From Nephromyces sp. MM_2019 (lineage: Eukaryota > Apicomplexa > Aconoidasida > Nephromycida), in assembly GCA_015657535.1 (NCBI GenBank), contig JADHZB010001470.1:5321-42153 (forward strand): 36,833 nt of DNA, given 5' to 3'. Positions within the stretch are counted from its first letter, which is position 1. Every line of letters begins with the position of its first letter. Position numbers and translations under genes: made by a program. Shown piece by piece: positions 22,093 through 34,660 of this stretch. The notes beneath the pieces were generated by a model. That model saw only the letters and a list, made by a program, of their open reading frames with translations. It searched no databases and was not told the DNA's origin.

Positions 22093-25000
22093 CTGCGCAA
22101 TTTAGTGCTTGCATATCTTTGTTTCTTCCCGGTTTCCTGTGCGATATTAGTTTTCCTTCCTGTAAATATGGGTCGTGCATATAATGCTCTTTGAAAAAAT
22201 GAGAATGATTCCGGTACTTTTCTAGGTTATTGCTGTTTCTGCAGGTGTAGTTATATTGGTAACTATCGCTATGATTTTTCAAAGCATAGCCACAACTCTC
22301 TGCAAGAAATGAAGACCCAACATAGGTACTACCCATGGCTAATAAAGGTACTCCTTCAGCATATCCACACTTGTTTCCCGTTTTTACCGACGGTCTCATT
22401 TTGTTTCCTCTTAAATGATTTTTTTCTTTGCCGTTGAGGTGTGTCGAAAACGACTCCATAGTATTCTTATCGGCCTTTTGTTCCACCTTGTGATAAAGCC
22501 TTTTGCCATTATATGTATTTTGTAACGGCATGGGCGCTTGATTTAAAAGAAAAAAGTTTTCCTTTGTTCTAGGTATCTTATTTTTATGCCCGCATTTTCG
22601 GGCCTGTATTGGCAAGGTAGGTTCGCTCCTGGGCCTCAGATTTGCATTACTTTTGGGGTGTGGTATTTTCTGAAAAGAAAAGCACCTTCGGTCCTCATGG
22701 TTCCAGTATCTAGCCTGACACAAGTCAGAAGGCCTTCTACCGCTATCTTTCATGTTTTTGGTTTCAAAATGAGACGAGCAGGCAGAAACTTTTCTGCCTT
22801 TCCTCTCATCTACAATGTTGTGAAATTCAATACTTTGTTTCATAGGGTTACAGTACCATTTATGGTGAGGCTTATTATTGAAATCGCACAAACTACTTTC
22901 TTCTATATGAGATATCTCAATTTTTTGTGCAGAATTTGGCTCAAATCCTTGTGAAGTATTAGCCGATTGTTTTAAGCCTTTTTCTATTTGCTTACTTTGA
23001 ATTGAGTTCATTTCTATGGTCAAATTGCCACGTCTAGCCTGCATTAATTGGTTTACTTGAGGTGATTTAAAGCGAGAGAAATTGTGGGTATTACCAAAAT
23101 TTGGTAAAGTTGATGAGAGGAGTGGGTTGCTTCTTGAAATACTGCTACAAGAATACCTCCCTTGATATTTTTGCTTTGAAAGTTCGTCTGAGTAACTGGC
23201 TTCCTCTCGTTTATCAAGGTATATTGTATGTCTTGGCTGGTGCCAAAACACTGTACCATCATCCCCGTCATGATGGGGCAAATCCTGAGCCTCTGCTAAT
23301 ATACAGGATATGGGTATGCAGTCAGCGACAGCCTTTAATTGACGTAGTGCAGTCAGTGGCAAAAAAGATTGATAAAAGGGTTGCCGAAGGTATCCACGTG
23401 CTTGAGTTTCAGAAAAAAAGTTTCTTGAAAAGTAAGGAAGAATATCCTTAGTAAAAGGGTTATTATGTGAAGGTACCGGAAGTATGCCGCATGGATAATA
23501 CAACTTAGGCTGCCTTGGAGCGCCTGCATGGTTATCAGAATCATCAAATGGATTTTTAATCGCAGAATTAGTACGAGCAGGAAAGATGGAAACCGGCTCA
23601 ATAGGTAATCCACCTGAGCTATAATTTCCTGCTAGGATTTCTCCACTATGTGGAAAAAAAGGAATGTCGCTCAAAGCTGGACTCTGCCCTGGCGTAATTG
23701 TAGCGGGATTATAAATGTAGGGAGGCTGCTGATTAAATGCTTTCTGTTTTTTGCCACTTGAATACATATCGTGGTCCCTTATTGTTGTCTTGATTTGCAT
23801 ACCATTTTCCTCGCTTACAACTGCGGAGCCGTTTTTTCGTGGAAGTGAACTTGGGCCGTTGCTGTAGCTATCAATAGGGCTTGGCGTAATATTTTTTGAA
23901 TGTTGTGCTAACATGGCTTTATTTGCAAAGCTATGGGTGTTTGCATCCGCTATATGTTCATGCGATTCGTGTACCATGTTATATGGAGCAAATGATTCTT
24001 TGATGTCCACGTGCAGCGGTGTTTGAAGTTGAAAATTTAGATTAGTATCATCTTCGGTCTTAAACATCGGTTGAGCAGTATCCTCGGCTATGTAATATGA
24101 AGCGCTCACTGATGGGTTAAAAGGAGGTGTCTGCACCCCAACAGACTTGAATTGAAGCTGCCGAGAGGGGTGGCTCGTGTGATTTGTGTATGCGGCCAAA
24201 AGAGGTGTAGCGTCTAACTGTGAAAATACACAAGATTCTAAACATGCCATTGACGAACTAAGACTTGCGGTAGGCAAATTTACACTTGTTAATGGCAGGA
24301 AATTATTACGTCGAGTTCTAGAGCTACCATCACTCATTTCCTTAGGTGTGAATGACGTGTCATGAGCGTCGCTACACTGGCTGTTTGCTTGAAAGTTGCT
24401 ATCCTTTTGCTCAAGAGAAGCACTATAGCTAGCAAAGGAATCATCTTGCCTTTCCTCCAGCAACAAATTATTGGATATATCGCACAATAAAGGCGAAATG
24501 ACAGTTTTTTCCTCCAGACATAGCTTTTCCTCCGGAATACATTCCTCCATATACGCTGACTCTCTGACTGGTAATGACTTGGAACTACCGCTTTTACTTG
24601 CCTGCTGGGATTCTGATGTACGGAGTTCGCTACAAGAAAGCTCTTTTATTGTGGCAACTTCTAGAGGACTCCATTCTTGATGGCTTGCCTCAAGCTGATT
24701 TGACATGATCTGATAAAGTATCCTGTTATATTCTTTGTGAAACTCAATCTCCGCGTCAAAGCAGTCACAAGGTTGAAGAGACCAGCCCAAATTTTTCTCC
24801 CAAGGAGCATTGCAACTCCCCAAGCTGCTGGATGTTGCTGTTATGTTCTTAAATTGTTCGCTTTTACACGGCTTTTGAGTAGTTATAATGCTTTTATCAC
24901 ATGAGGGGGATTGCAGCATCTTATTCGCTTGCTTCAAGATATTTACCCGAGTTTCCGCATCCTTACTATTAGCAGATTCACAGCTAAAAGCCGCATTTTC

Positions 25001-27745
25001 TGGCTTTAATGGATATAGTATTGAGCCTAGCTTTAGCCCTGCGTCTTCACTAGGAGCTTCTTTGATTTTTTTAGAGCTCATGCTAGATTGAGATACAGAA
25101 GGGCCAGGTAGCAATGTGGAGGAAGGATTTTGCTTTAGGTAAGAATCCTCAGGAGGAAGGTTGCCACTGAGACACATTTCAAATCCTTTCTTACCAGTGT
25201 CCTTTGCGCAATCATCAACTTTCAAAGGCCTAATGGGCAGGCCATCACTTACCGCTGAATTTATTGAGTGTTTTGTGTAAGGTTCTGCAGTCTCAAACAA
25301 GGATTGCAAATGCTTCTCGTTCAACGATAGCTTTTTTGTATCTTCCGAAGAGGTAACCGCACTACTACCCAAAGAATTTGCAAAATTTCCTGCTTGTATA
25401 ATATCCTCCAAATCCGTACTACCAGTTTTTGAGAAGGAGCGTTGTGTAAATTTAATAGCAGTACCCAGATATTTTTCTTGATACTTTAAGCTATCTGCTA
25501 CAAACCACTTGCTTCGCTCATTTTTGCTGGTGAGACCTTGAAGTACTATCGGTTCCGCAATATCAGATACTTCTTGCCCGCTAACCATAAAATTTTGAGG
25601 CGACAGTCCCCCAGCTAAAGGCTGGCTGGTTTCCGTAGTATTCACAGCATTAGAAATACTATAGTTCGCCACATTAAAAGATTCCTTTTCCGCCTCGTGA
25701 ACATTCGAAATATCAGAAGTTTCATTTACTTTGCTTTTTGCTTCTGAGCAAACAGTTTCAGACAGTACAAAATTAGAAAAAAATTTTGCTTCAGCTGCTC
25801 CTGCTTCTAATTTTTTTTTTTCGCTGTCAGTAGTTTTATCACACTTTAAAAAGCCCGAAATGTCCATGTTTTTTCCATTCAATGCAGTACTTGCGTGAAT
25901 TTTTCCTTCGCAAAGGTCGGAGGAAGCTGGTAAATCTATTTGTTTATCAGGCTGTTGGGCCTCCTGCCTGTATTTGGCATAGTCCTCCATCACAAATTTG
26001 GAGAGCTTGATAACTTCAGACATATCATTAAGAAAATGATGAGAAGCTATTGCAGGTAATGAAATATCCCTATTCAATCTTGCGGAATCGACATCAGAGC
26101 CGTAGGGAAAATCTATCAGTGTCTCTTCCCTAGTTTTTGAAGGATTAAAATTATCACGCAGCTGCAACTCATTCGCCATACTCGGCAGAATGCATTCGTT
26201 GTGAAGACGCTGTAAAGCATTGTTGGAAAATCCTTCGGCTAAAAAGGTATCAGTCGCAACTTTTATATTGGCTTCAGCAGGCTTCTCTTGTGTATCCTGC
26301 ATTGGCTTGATTTGGGCTTCACAGCTCTCAAATTGTTTCTTTTCATAGTTTTCGTTGCTACAATCTTTACAACTCTCATGATTCATCAGCAAATCCGATT
26401 CGATTTTCTCAAGTTCTGCCTCATTGTAGTTACTGTCAATTACATGTGTGTCAATTCTCAACCCTTCTGGCAGCACTTCAGTCAATGTCTCACTCGCTAA
26501 TTTGTTTAGATCTAAAAACACGTTCGCCTGATAGAAGTTGTCATCTGCTGTATTTTGCTCATCCTCATGATCCTCGTTCTCTGCCTTCTTTTCCTCATCA
26601 TGGTTAACTTCACTTGCTAGTTCTTCCTCAAAGTTTTCAATTTCCGAATCTTCAAGCAATGCGACCCCTGATTCGCCTTGAAATAGCCATTCTGCTAGCT
26701 GGAATGTCTCATATTTTGATTCTTTAATCTTAGTTTCTTCCACGTTTAGGGATTCCTCCTGTTGTACCTCCTCTACTAACTTTTCGTCCTTCGTTTCTTT
26801 CGTGCATCTTTCCTCCCGTTGTGCTTCGTCCCTATGGTGTTGATCTACTCCTCCACCATATCCATTTATATCCATGTCTTCGTTGTCTAATGCTACATCA
26901 AATTCTAGTTTATCATTGAAGCTGTGTAAGCTTAGCTTGGCTTCATTTTTTGACTCTTGTGTTAAATTTTGATGTTTGTTTGGATCAAGCATTCCTTCAT
27001 CTTTTTCATTCTGCTCTATGGCATGCAAAATTTGTCCCTCTTTTTTTGTTTCCTCTTCCCGTTGTTGCGCTTCATTTAAATCTACAAAAGCTATTATATA
27101 TTTACCGCTTGCGTCCACCTCATGCTCTCCATCAGCTTCACTCCTGCTTTGGAGAAGCTGTGTTGCTTTATCGATACTAAGTTCCTCCTTTCCAGCGAAA
27201 TCACTATTATTCCTTGCCGTAAGTACGTTTCGCTCTGCCATTCCGGCATCCAGGTTCTGCACATGAGGCTGCTTCTCTGCTTTTTTGCAGTATTCTTGCA
27301 GAATTTGTGCTGGAGCAGTTGATATATGCGGTACCAAGAAGCTACTTGCTTGCTCATATCTTCTGCGTAGATTTTCATTTACATTAGCATCTTTCTTTTC
27401 TTGAGAGTGACCCTCTAAAGTAGTACCCATAGTATCTACTTGGGGGGAAAGTTCTGTTAATTTAACCAAACTTTCACTAGATAAAGCAGCATCCTTAGCA
27501 GAATTTTGAGGTTCAATTCTACCTCCTTCGTTCAGCATTGCCTGCTTGTTCTCCTCAGAGGGGAAACTCGGTGTTAAATCTTCACGGCTGCTGCTGGCTG
27601 AACTTTCCACGTAATTTTTGTTTTCGATGACACCATTGCTGTTGTCATACTTATTGTTTGGCTCAATCTTATCATCACTGTTTTTAACACCCAATAGTGG
27701 GTTTTCCCCCTCCACCTCACCCAGTGTACACACGGTAAGAGCCAT
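22093..27745 (-). CDS. Giant exon, about 1880 codons, disordered protein
   Basis: One uninterrupted frame. I take the ATG at 27745 (GTCATGG context) as the first in-frame ATG; the frame extends six more codons to a TAA without another. Residues from about 225 to 405 are very acidic, rich in Glu, Asp, Lys and Gln, and probably partly helical or coiled. The remainder is Ser/Asn/Pro-rich disorder with Cys pairs such as CKDCSNENYE. The last 200 residues turn basic and aromatic (KNHSDSYQYNYTCRNSNN). No enzyme motif, zinc-finger array or membrane span is visible. With the PH-like exon downstream, a membrane-recruited scaffold or cytoskeletal protein is a reasonable guess, no more. Codon use shows no sign of transfer. 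Confidence 0.85.
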
Positions 27746-28078
27746 GACGTACCTGGGGTTCAATTACTACTTGCTACCCCCAGTGGGAGTTCCAGGCAAA
27801 AATGCAATGCCCCTAATTTTTTATGAAGGCCTTGGTGTTATACCACTTCTTCTAGAAGAACATAAACTTCTTTCATTCTTCCCTACTACCATTTATATTC
27901 TTAGTTTATAACTTTCTCAAGGCAGGATTGGATTGATATTTAAAGGGCTTTTATAGTCGCTATGAGTTCTTAAGGAATTCTTATCGAGGAGCTAGCACTT
28001 ATAATATTAATCTAGCACATACGTCAGGTTCAAAGATGGAAGGTATTCGAAAAGTGTGAGATAGTGGCTCATAGTTAC

Positions 28079-28236
28079 AGAAATACCAGATGCGATGAAA
28101 TTGTCGTCTTAGAATTTTTTTCATTCGCAAGTTTCTCATCTACTAAAGAATTTTCCGCTATAGTAGAGTGTGCCCATGCATCTATAAAGTTACAAGCGGA
28201 AGCAGTAATTACCTTCTCTTGCTCATATTCCTCCAT
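28079..28236 (-). CDS. Probable first coding exon of the giant gene
   Basis: ATG at 28236 begins MEEYEQEKVITASACNFIDA and continues ...ENSLVDEKLANEKNSK to a donor. The frame is clearly protein-like, and it is also open upstream to 28307 (GIGLLKVVKPPLG), where an AG follows ttctgctgact, so an earlier start or exon is possible. The donor at 28078 (TTTCT|GTAACT, phase 2) joins in phase to an acceptor at ttgaaccccag|G (27750), giving SSHLVFLYVMALTVCTLG. The alternative donor CTG|GTATTT (28086) would not. The link to the giant exon is inference; that acceptor lacks a pyrimidine tract. Confidence 0.45.
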
Positions 28237-28391
28237 GCGAAAGAAAAGAAAGATGCGCACGCTAACACCGAGCGGCGGTTTTACGACTTTTAAAAGTCCT
28301 ATTCCCTAGTCAGCAGAAAGCTTAAGGTGATTTCACTTGGTCACTCCAAAAATTTTTAACGAGTCAACTTAGAAAAGTTCTCGATAGTCCC

Positions 28392-28579
28392 TTAAAAATA
28401 AGGAGCTTTTGAACTACGCAGTAACTTGTAGAAAGCCCAAATTAAGCCAATGCGCGGAGCCACTAGAACACAGCTAGCGTTACCAAGGAGATGCTGGCAC
28501 CCAAAAAAAGCCTGTTCCATATAGCCCTTGTCATTTATGCCAACTTGCACCGAAACATGCGTGTTCAGAATCTGAAAGG
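28392..28579 (-). CDS. Candidate terminal exon of an upstream gene
   Basis: The acceptor tttttggatttctagcag opens a frame reading FQILNTHVSVQVGINDKGYM, then FGCQHLLGNASCVLVAPRIG, ending ...SKAPYF with TAA. A donor (CTTG|GTAACG at 28483) lies inside, but the frame after it still reads like protein and includes a hydrophobic stretch (IGLIWAFYKLL), so I prefer a terminal exon. It ends about 155 bases before the ATG at 28236, which would make two head-to-tail - strand genes. The family is not recognised. Confidence 0.45.
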
Positions 28580-31031
28580 CTGCTAGAAATCCAAAAAATA
28601 GCACCCTCCTGTCAACAGCAAAACGGTGTTATTTGGTAAAAGGGGGTGGAAATCCAATTATTTGAGGCCTGAAATTTCACGGTGAGAGCAAGGAAAATCC
28701 TAAACAAAAAGCTGTAAAGTCAGCGTATGAGTAATTAAGTAGCTTTTCTTTCCATCAGTATCGCAAGCTCGTTGTTATGATTATTAGGCTTCTCCGTGCC
28801 TAAATATGAGCACGGCTAAAAAGCTTCCTATGTCTTCTGCGCAGTTAAGCCAAATTTTTTATGTTACGGCAATGCTGCAAAGTGGCATATGCTGTCTAGT
28901 ACCCCACACCTAAGTGTGTGCTGTGCGTCTTAACTTTTTATCGTCACTTTAAGATACCTTAGCCTCCATTTTAGGATAATTCCAAAAATAAAAGCTCTGA
29001 ATAAAATTATGAAAACGTTATACCCCCCCTGCTCCAACATATGCATACACTGATGAACATATCATTCTTACATTAGGAGAACAGGCAGACTCGACATGTA
29101 TACTCCACCGAGTTATAACTATCTTTTCAAAATATAGCTTGCACCCCCTATGCCACTAGAAGATAAAAATGTGCTGCTTACTTATGGCACTTCCTCAATG
29201 GACTTATTGAGGCGATCAGCGCATATCCTCCTTTTGGCTAAGTCAAGGCGTATCCTCCAAAAAAACAATTCCAACCTAATAAGAGGGTGAACAACACGCA
29301 ATAGCGCTGAAGGAATCCGTCATGTTTTTTCTTAAAGGCAACGTATCACTATATACTTTATTTACATGAAGTTGTCTATGCTGCCTGATATATCGCTACC
29401 TTTCTTAACGGGCCTACTGCATGAATTTGCGGTGTATCAGTTAGAGAATTCACTTATTTTTAAAGCGTTCCAAAAGTAGAATTAAACTTGTATCACAAGC
29501 TATTAGACTTCACGAATTATTCTCCAGTGGTTCTTTCTTAACTTCATTACGCGCACGATGACTTGCATATTTTTCGTGAGTACCATCAGAGGGTAATTTG
29601 CAGACTTCCTATCCCTCTTGTACCTACCTCGTGGTATCAAGCGTGCATGTGCGTGGTGCTTTCTTGTATATTTTTCTCGATTCCTAAGGAATTGCTCCCT
29701 ATTTTGAAAAGTCTGAGAGATATATATGTTAATTTATGCTTCGATCAATGAAACAAGTACCAACTGTTTTGGTGCCTGCTACGCGCAACTAGTGATGCAG
29801 CTACACTTTAATTGTGCACCTTGAGGTGAAAATTTTCGCTCAATGATGTCCCGAATAGAGTAAGTACAAAAAATCCCCGTATGAAGATCATGAAAACAAG
29901 TGTACCAGAACTAAAGGGAGTGAAAATAAGGTCAGTAAATTAGTACAAAAAATTATGTGGAACATGAAAACAGTGACGTTTTAAGCGTAATTTGATAAGC
30001 ATGTTGTCCAATGTTAATTAAACAAAAATAGATGATAAAACCCAGCACACTGTTTTTCAAACAGTGCACACGACCTATGATGAGCACACCCAGTAAGCAT
30101 GTCCAGCACATAAAGGTATGCGCCTCCAAGTTAAAAATGACAGTTCAACGGAGTGTGCAACCACTGCGAGAGAAAGTGAACAATATAGTTCTTGTATGAC
30201 TACAATAAGGCGGAGAGGCTATGGTGTTCCCGAGTATGGAGTAATAGGAAAAAATTCCGCTGAAATCAGGTCAACTATTTAAAGAAAGAATATAGCAGCG
30301 AGTGCAGAATGATGATGTAATGCAGGCAAAGAGGGTAAACTAGTTCCTAAGGTAATGCTGCAGCTAATGGGCGATAGTTTCATTTCACCAAAAAAAGCAC
30401 CTATAGCATGCTGTAACGCGGTTTGAAGTCAGTGAGCGACTTGCAAAAATATTACAGTACACATAATTTCTATTTATCTATACTAATCGCTCCAAAGAAC
30501 GTTTATGCCTCGTATTCCGACAGATTTAGCAGCTGAAGTGTACAGAAGAATAACTTACAAAGCTCGGTTATGCATCAAATGAGATGATACTAAGCGAACG
30601 GCAGCGAAGTAAATCTGAGATTATGTGCACAACATTCAACCGGCTAATGGCTTAATGGATTAGGATGCTGCGCACCCGACACTACCCAGAACTAAACGGC
30701 ATGAATACGCTTGTTTGGCATAAAAAAAAATTCACTCCCAAAAAGACACCACTTGGTGATGTTTGTTCAAGTATTTGAAACCAATCTGCCTATACGCTAA
30801 TTTCCCCCCTCTATCACACTAGAAATGCCATGAAAACGGTCCGTGGAGCCACGGTGTCTCATGCAGCGAAAGTCCAACAAGCGCTACGAAAATTATACAA
30901 TAAAAAACTCATGCCATAGTGCATACCACCTCTTTTATAACAGGTGCTAAACATATACTTTGGTTGCAAAAAGCCACAAAAAAAAATCTCATACATAGCT
31001 GAGTCTTATTCATAACTAATTTGCAGACATT
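28580..31031. other. No firmly supported gene; one weak - strand candidate
   Basis: A - strand stretch around 30657-30583 reads RLNVVHIISDLLRCRS and closes at TAA shortly after; it may be an exon. A + strand frame at 29563-29751 is hydrophobic and unconvincing. The rest shows neither coding bias nor repeats that I can see. Confidence 0.35.
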
Positions 31032-31130
31032 CTAAGTGCTCCACTCCCCATATAGTATGTTGTGCAAACTTCTCCTTGGAGAAGACAAGTGTCCTTTTCT
31101 TACATGCATTGTTGCACCCCACACAACGTT
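31032..31130 (-). CDS. Candidate terminal exon, 32 codons
   Basis: After an AG (aggtaatgggtag) the - strand reads NVVWGATMHVRKGHLSSPRR and on to ...YGEWST with TAG. The residue mix is good for a short frame, but the acceptor has little pyrimidine. It would be the 3' end of a - strand gene whose other exons I cannot place. Confidence 0.3.
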   Translation of the reverse strand, partial: NVVWGATMHVRKGHLSSPRRSLHNILYGEWST

Positions 31131-31434
31131 CTACCCATTACCTTTTTAATACTTCTATTCCAAGCGCTACGATCTCCCTACCTTACTTTTAGGAAAAATA
31201 TACAACATATATCCTGCTCTTTAGTGCACGCTAGGTCTTTGCGAACAAGTACTCACGGCCTCGTATCGAGTCGACACTGCGCCTAAAACATTCATGATAT
31301 CTATAAATTTTCTAAGTAATATCATCGCGGACCACTCACTCGAGTTGTAGGATTACGAGAACCAGCCAATTCATAGAAATTTAAATTTGCAACGAAATGT
31401 TTTAGCAGAATTTTGATTCCTGTTGTGTTCCAAC

Positions 31435-31638
31435 TCTTGCGATTTCTCTAGATTTTGGCTCTTTATTGTAGGCTGCAGTTTATTAGTACGTGTCTTGCAA
31501 AAAAATCCCAACTATACTTTTGTACCGGATATTCGTGGTACCGATCCCACACAAGTATACTCTTATATGCTTAGCACTACCAATGGAGATAATCTTACTA
31601 CCGGAGTACATGCAATAAGATATATGCGCGCTGGTTAG
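31435..31638. CDS. Coding-like island, strand undecided
   Basis: On the + strand it reads NPNYTFVPDIRGTDPTQVYS and continues to ...VHAIRYMRAG with TAG at 31636-31638. On the - strand it reads CMYSGSKIISIGSAKHIRVY to TAA. Both are protein-like and their purine-pyrimidine codon rhythm is about equal. Neighbouring genes on this side are on the - strand, which favours that reading, but the + frame is longer and cleaner. Confidence 0.35.
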
Positions 31639-32198
31639 CTTGTTTGGAAGTCCCGGTCTGTGCATTAAATATACCTTTAAAAAACTAACGAAAATGTCAC
31701 TGCTCTGCTGAGCTAACTATTGCTATGCGATACACTAAGCCTTGGTAACTCTGCAGTGCCCCAATCGGTTAACAGAGATATCAATCTTATATACTTGTAG
31801 GTGAAAGTAGTTAAATTTCTACTACTCTTCGGAGGTTATCGAAAATAGCGAAATATATTGTAGTAGCAGCAGTGATATTACCGTGGTAAGTGCGCCGTTT
31901 GTGCAACACTTTAAGGGTATAAAACCATGCATGCTAAGGGTATCGCTCTTCCGAAGATGTTACAGTGTGGGTGCTGCCTCGTGTCGACAAAAAATCATTA
32001 ATCCAACGGCGAAGTAAATTTTTTTACTTGGTGAGACACAGAAACCTAGTCATGCACCGATCTTTCAACTAGTTGGCGGCGAACAGTCCACGCGACTAAA
32101 CATTTGAGCATGACCACGTGGTGCGCATTGAATATAAATGTATTCGTTGCCTGCAAACAAAAACTTACGTAGCTTACACTTGCAAAATTCGTTCCTCC

Positions 32199-33214
32199 TC
32201 AAGATGTTTCCATAAATAGCCCTCCGGGTAAATAAATCCCAATTGTGTGTGCAGCAGACTTATATTGTGCTCGCTCTTTGAATAGGCAACTACCAGGGGA
32301 CAATGAAGTCCCACTTGTAGAACGCAGTAGCAACGTGCATGCCGTGAGGTTAGAGGCGCGGATCGCGAGCTAAGGTGATGGGTACTACGGGACGTATATA
32401 TATCTAAACAGCATGATCTCAGGGAAATAAATATACGTTGCTTCTATGCTGCACGCCTGCACACTGGTTGCTCCTTTCATTGTTGGAATGATATCACAGA
32501 CACGCACTCCTCCACTGCATTTCTACTCAAAGAGATAATATCCAAGAGCTAAAAGTAACGCATCTAACTACTGAGTGCTGCCCGGTCCCTTTGGAGCAAA
32601 TACGAACTCTACAAAGTTTTTTACATTCCACGGGGATGCCGTAGGCACTATATCTACTCTTAATTCATCAATAATATCCCATGCGAATGGCTCCCATGAT
32701 TTGATACCAGTAATGTATATAAAGTATCTGGAGTCCACTTCCTTGGTGGCTTATAGAAAAAAACTTGTACGCGAGTTAGAGTAGCGAATCAGAAGCGTAA
32801 GCACTAAACTAGCAAGCCAAAACACCGCTGAAATTGTGCCAAAAGCAGCGGATCAGTTGGTCACACCCTTTTCTGTGGTTGCTATCAACCACTATGCGCG
32901 AATTAAACAAGTTAAACGCAGGCACAATAATCAGAGATCCCTTTTCATTCGCTTCCAAAATTACTTGATAGCGGTGTACATCAAGCATTTCAACACATGG
33001 AAGGCACCTACTTACTATTGTGCTACTCATATGTCATAAAACTACGTCAGAGAAAGAAAGTATGGAAAACAGCAGCAAGCAGGGCATGCTGCTCTACTCG
33101 AGCAAGTTAACAGCACCTTTATAAAAGGAAAGACACGGCTACTTTGGTAGAATCCTTGTACAAACTCTCCTGCTGCAGATTCACACCTCACTAAACAATT
33201 TGATTTATTAATGC
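32199..33214 (-). CDS. Multi-exon gene of unknown function, 3' part
   Basis: Exons in - strand order: 33214-33117 (NKSNCLVRCESAAGEFVQGF), 33007-32826 (VEMLDVHRYQVILEANEKGS, then IIVPAFNLFNSRIVVD), 32749-32572 (DSRYFIYITGIKSWEPFAWD, then DELRVDIVPTASPWN and FVEFVFAPKGPGS), and 32369-32199 (LAIRASNLTACTLLLRSTSG, ending GIYLPGGLFMETS and TGA). The junction 32826/32749 is firm: donor CAGCG|GTGTTT, 76-base intron, acceptor tttttttctataag, phase 1 both sides. A linker exon near 32.5 kb (RNAVEECVSV) may lie before the last. The first junction does not agree in phase as drawn. The alternation of strand-like segments suggests a globular domain, but I do not recognise it. + strand frames at 32575-32784 and 32836-33039 are shadows. 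Confidence 0.5.
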
Positions 33215-33996
33215 CTGCATACATTCTTTTTTTCATTGGAATGCAAAGCTTCTCCCAACTCTTTCAGTGCACCTTAAACTTCATTAGCTACTTCCAAATC
33301 CCTAGTACAACAATAATTGATAAATTTTTTTCTTCTTAATCCGCACCTTTTCCATAGCTTTTAACTCGCCAGGTGAGTGTCTGCAACCTGCAGAATTTGC
33401 ATTATAAGCGAAAAAAATAAAACCATCACTGCTAAACATTTAGGTTAACGAATTGAGTTCAAAGAGGTTTGGTATGAATCTTTTCCAGCAGTTAACCCAA
33501 ACGAATCAAACTTGCGCTTGCCAGCTTAGGTCTTTCGTGGAGTCTCCCTACTTCTCACTGGCAATTGCGATACATTTATCTAATCATTCGCAGGTGTCAT
33601 TTTAGTGAAAGCTATATCAAGACCAAGCGTATGCCCACGGTATTCTAGTCTGGTATAACAAATGGGCGCGCGTAATCATATTTGATGAACTTCATATGTT
33701 TTGAGTGGGTTGTGAGTACCAAATCTCATACGTGGCTAAAACCAACACTTGATGCAGTTAGGCGCAAGGAGCAGCTATGATTAAAATTTATTGATCAAGA
33801 GTTATGAGTGGCGCTGATAAAAACATGACTCAGCGGAAACTGAAAAAGTTGTCTAAAGGAGTGCCATATTAGCATATTTTTTGCAAACATAGCCTTTAAT
33901 CTGAATTAACTATATACGTGGAGGATACTAGGAGCTTGCTACTAATTTCTTGGTATTTTTGAGTATTCAAACTATGGGGTATATCCGAAAACTAAC

Positions 33997-34158
33997 AATC
34001 AACGCAAGCAAGTCCGCAGATAATATCAACCCTGGAATGCAGGTTTAAGAATCAACGCAAGTAAGACTGCGGGTAACTCATTCAAGCCTTGAATGCAGGT
34101 TTAAGAACCGACGCAAGTGAATCCGCGGATGACATCAACCCTTGGCAAAAGGTTTAAG
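33997..34158. repeat. Three-copy 53-56-base degenerate tandem repeat
   Basis: Copies at 33997-34049, 34050-34105 and 34106-34158 each start near AATCAACGCAAG, have a central tCCGCgGAT-like core, then atCAACcCtgGaatgc, and end in GGTTTAAG. They are about 70-80 percent alike by eye. The lengths are not multiples of three and no frame is open through all copies, so it is unlikely to be protein repeats. Confidence 0.75.
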
Positions 34159-34630
34159 CATCACTTTTAAACTTAGCGCACACGCAGTTACTCAAGATGT
34201 TTCTTCTATTTAGGCAAAACACAGCGCAAAACGTAAAGAAAACAACGAAAGAACAGGCCTTTTCTCATAAATATGGGCGACTCCCCAGTTATAAGCATTC
34301 AAAATATCAACGAGAAAACCCGTAAAGATATGCGCACACGAAGTCACGTAAGTGGACAAGTGTGCTGCCGTGCATGAAAAAGTGACCTACTAAAACGAAG
34401 GAATCTTCCGACACCAGTCCTAAATAGAAAAAAAAACCCTTGCCAGCAAGTTTTCCCAAAAGTTTGATATAACCATAATACCAGTAATTGCCTGCAGATA
34501 CTGAAGTCGTCATGCTAATGTATAGCTACGAATGAAAACAGGAAATAATCGCTACGAATGAGCCAACCGAGAGAAGATCACAAGGAATTACTGCATAATT
34601 ATTTATATGCGTGTGCCTCATATATTTTAA

Positions 34631-34660
34631 CATCTCTCTCGCTCTCTCTCTGTCTCTTTC
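34631..34660. repeat. CT microsatellite
   Basis: About 30 bases of imperfect (CT)n with one CG and one TG interruption; on the - strand it is a GA run. Confidence 0.7.

Noticed and set aside
27746..27763. Start of the giant frame at the TTG at 27763
   Set aside because: Not an ATG; a TAA lies directly before it, and an ATG in good context is at 27745, or the segment is reached by splicing from 28079.
32575..33039. Plus-strand frames of 67-69 codons
   Set aside because: The - strand frames of the same bases join in phase across a good 76-base intron and read better as protein.
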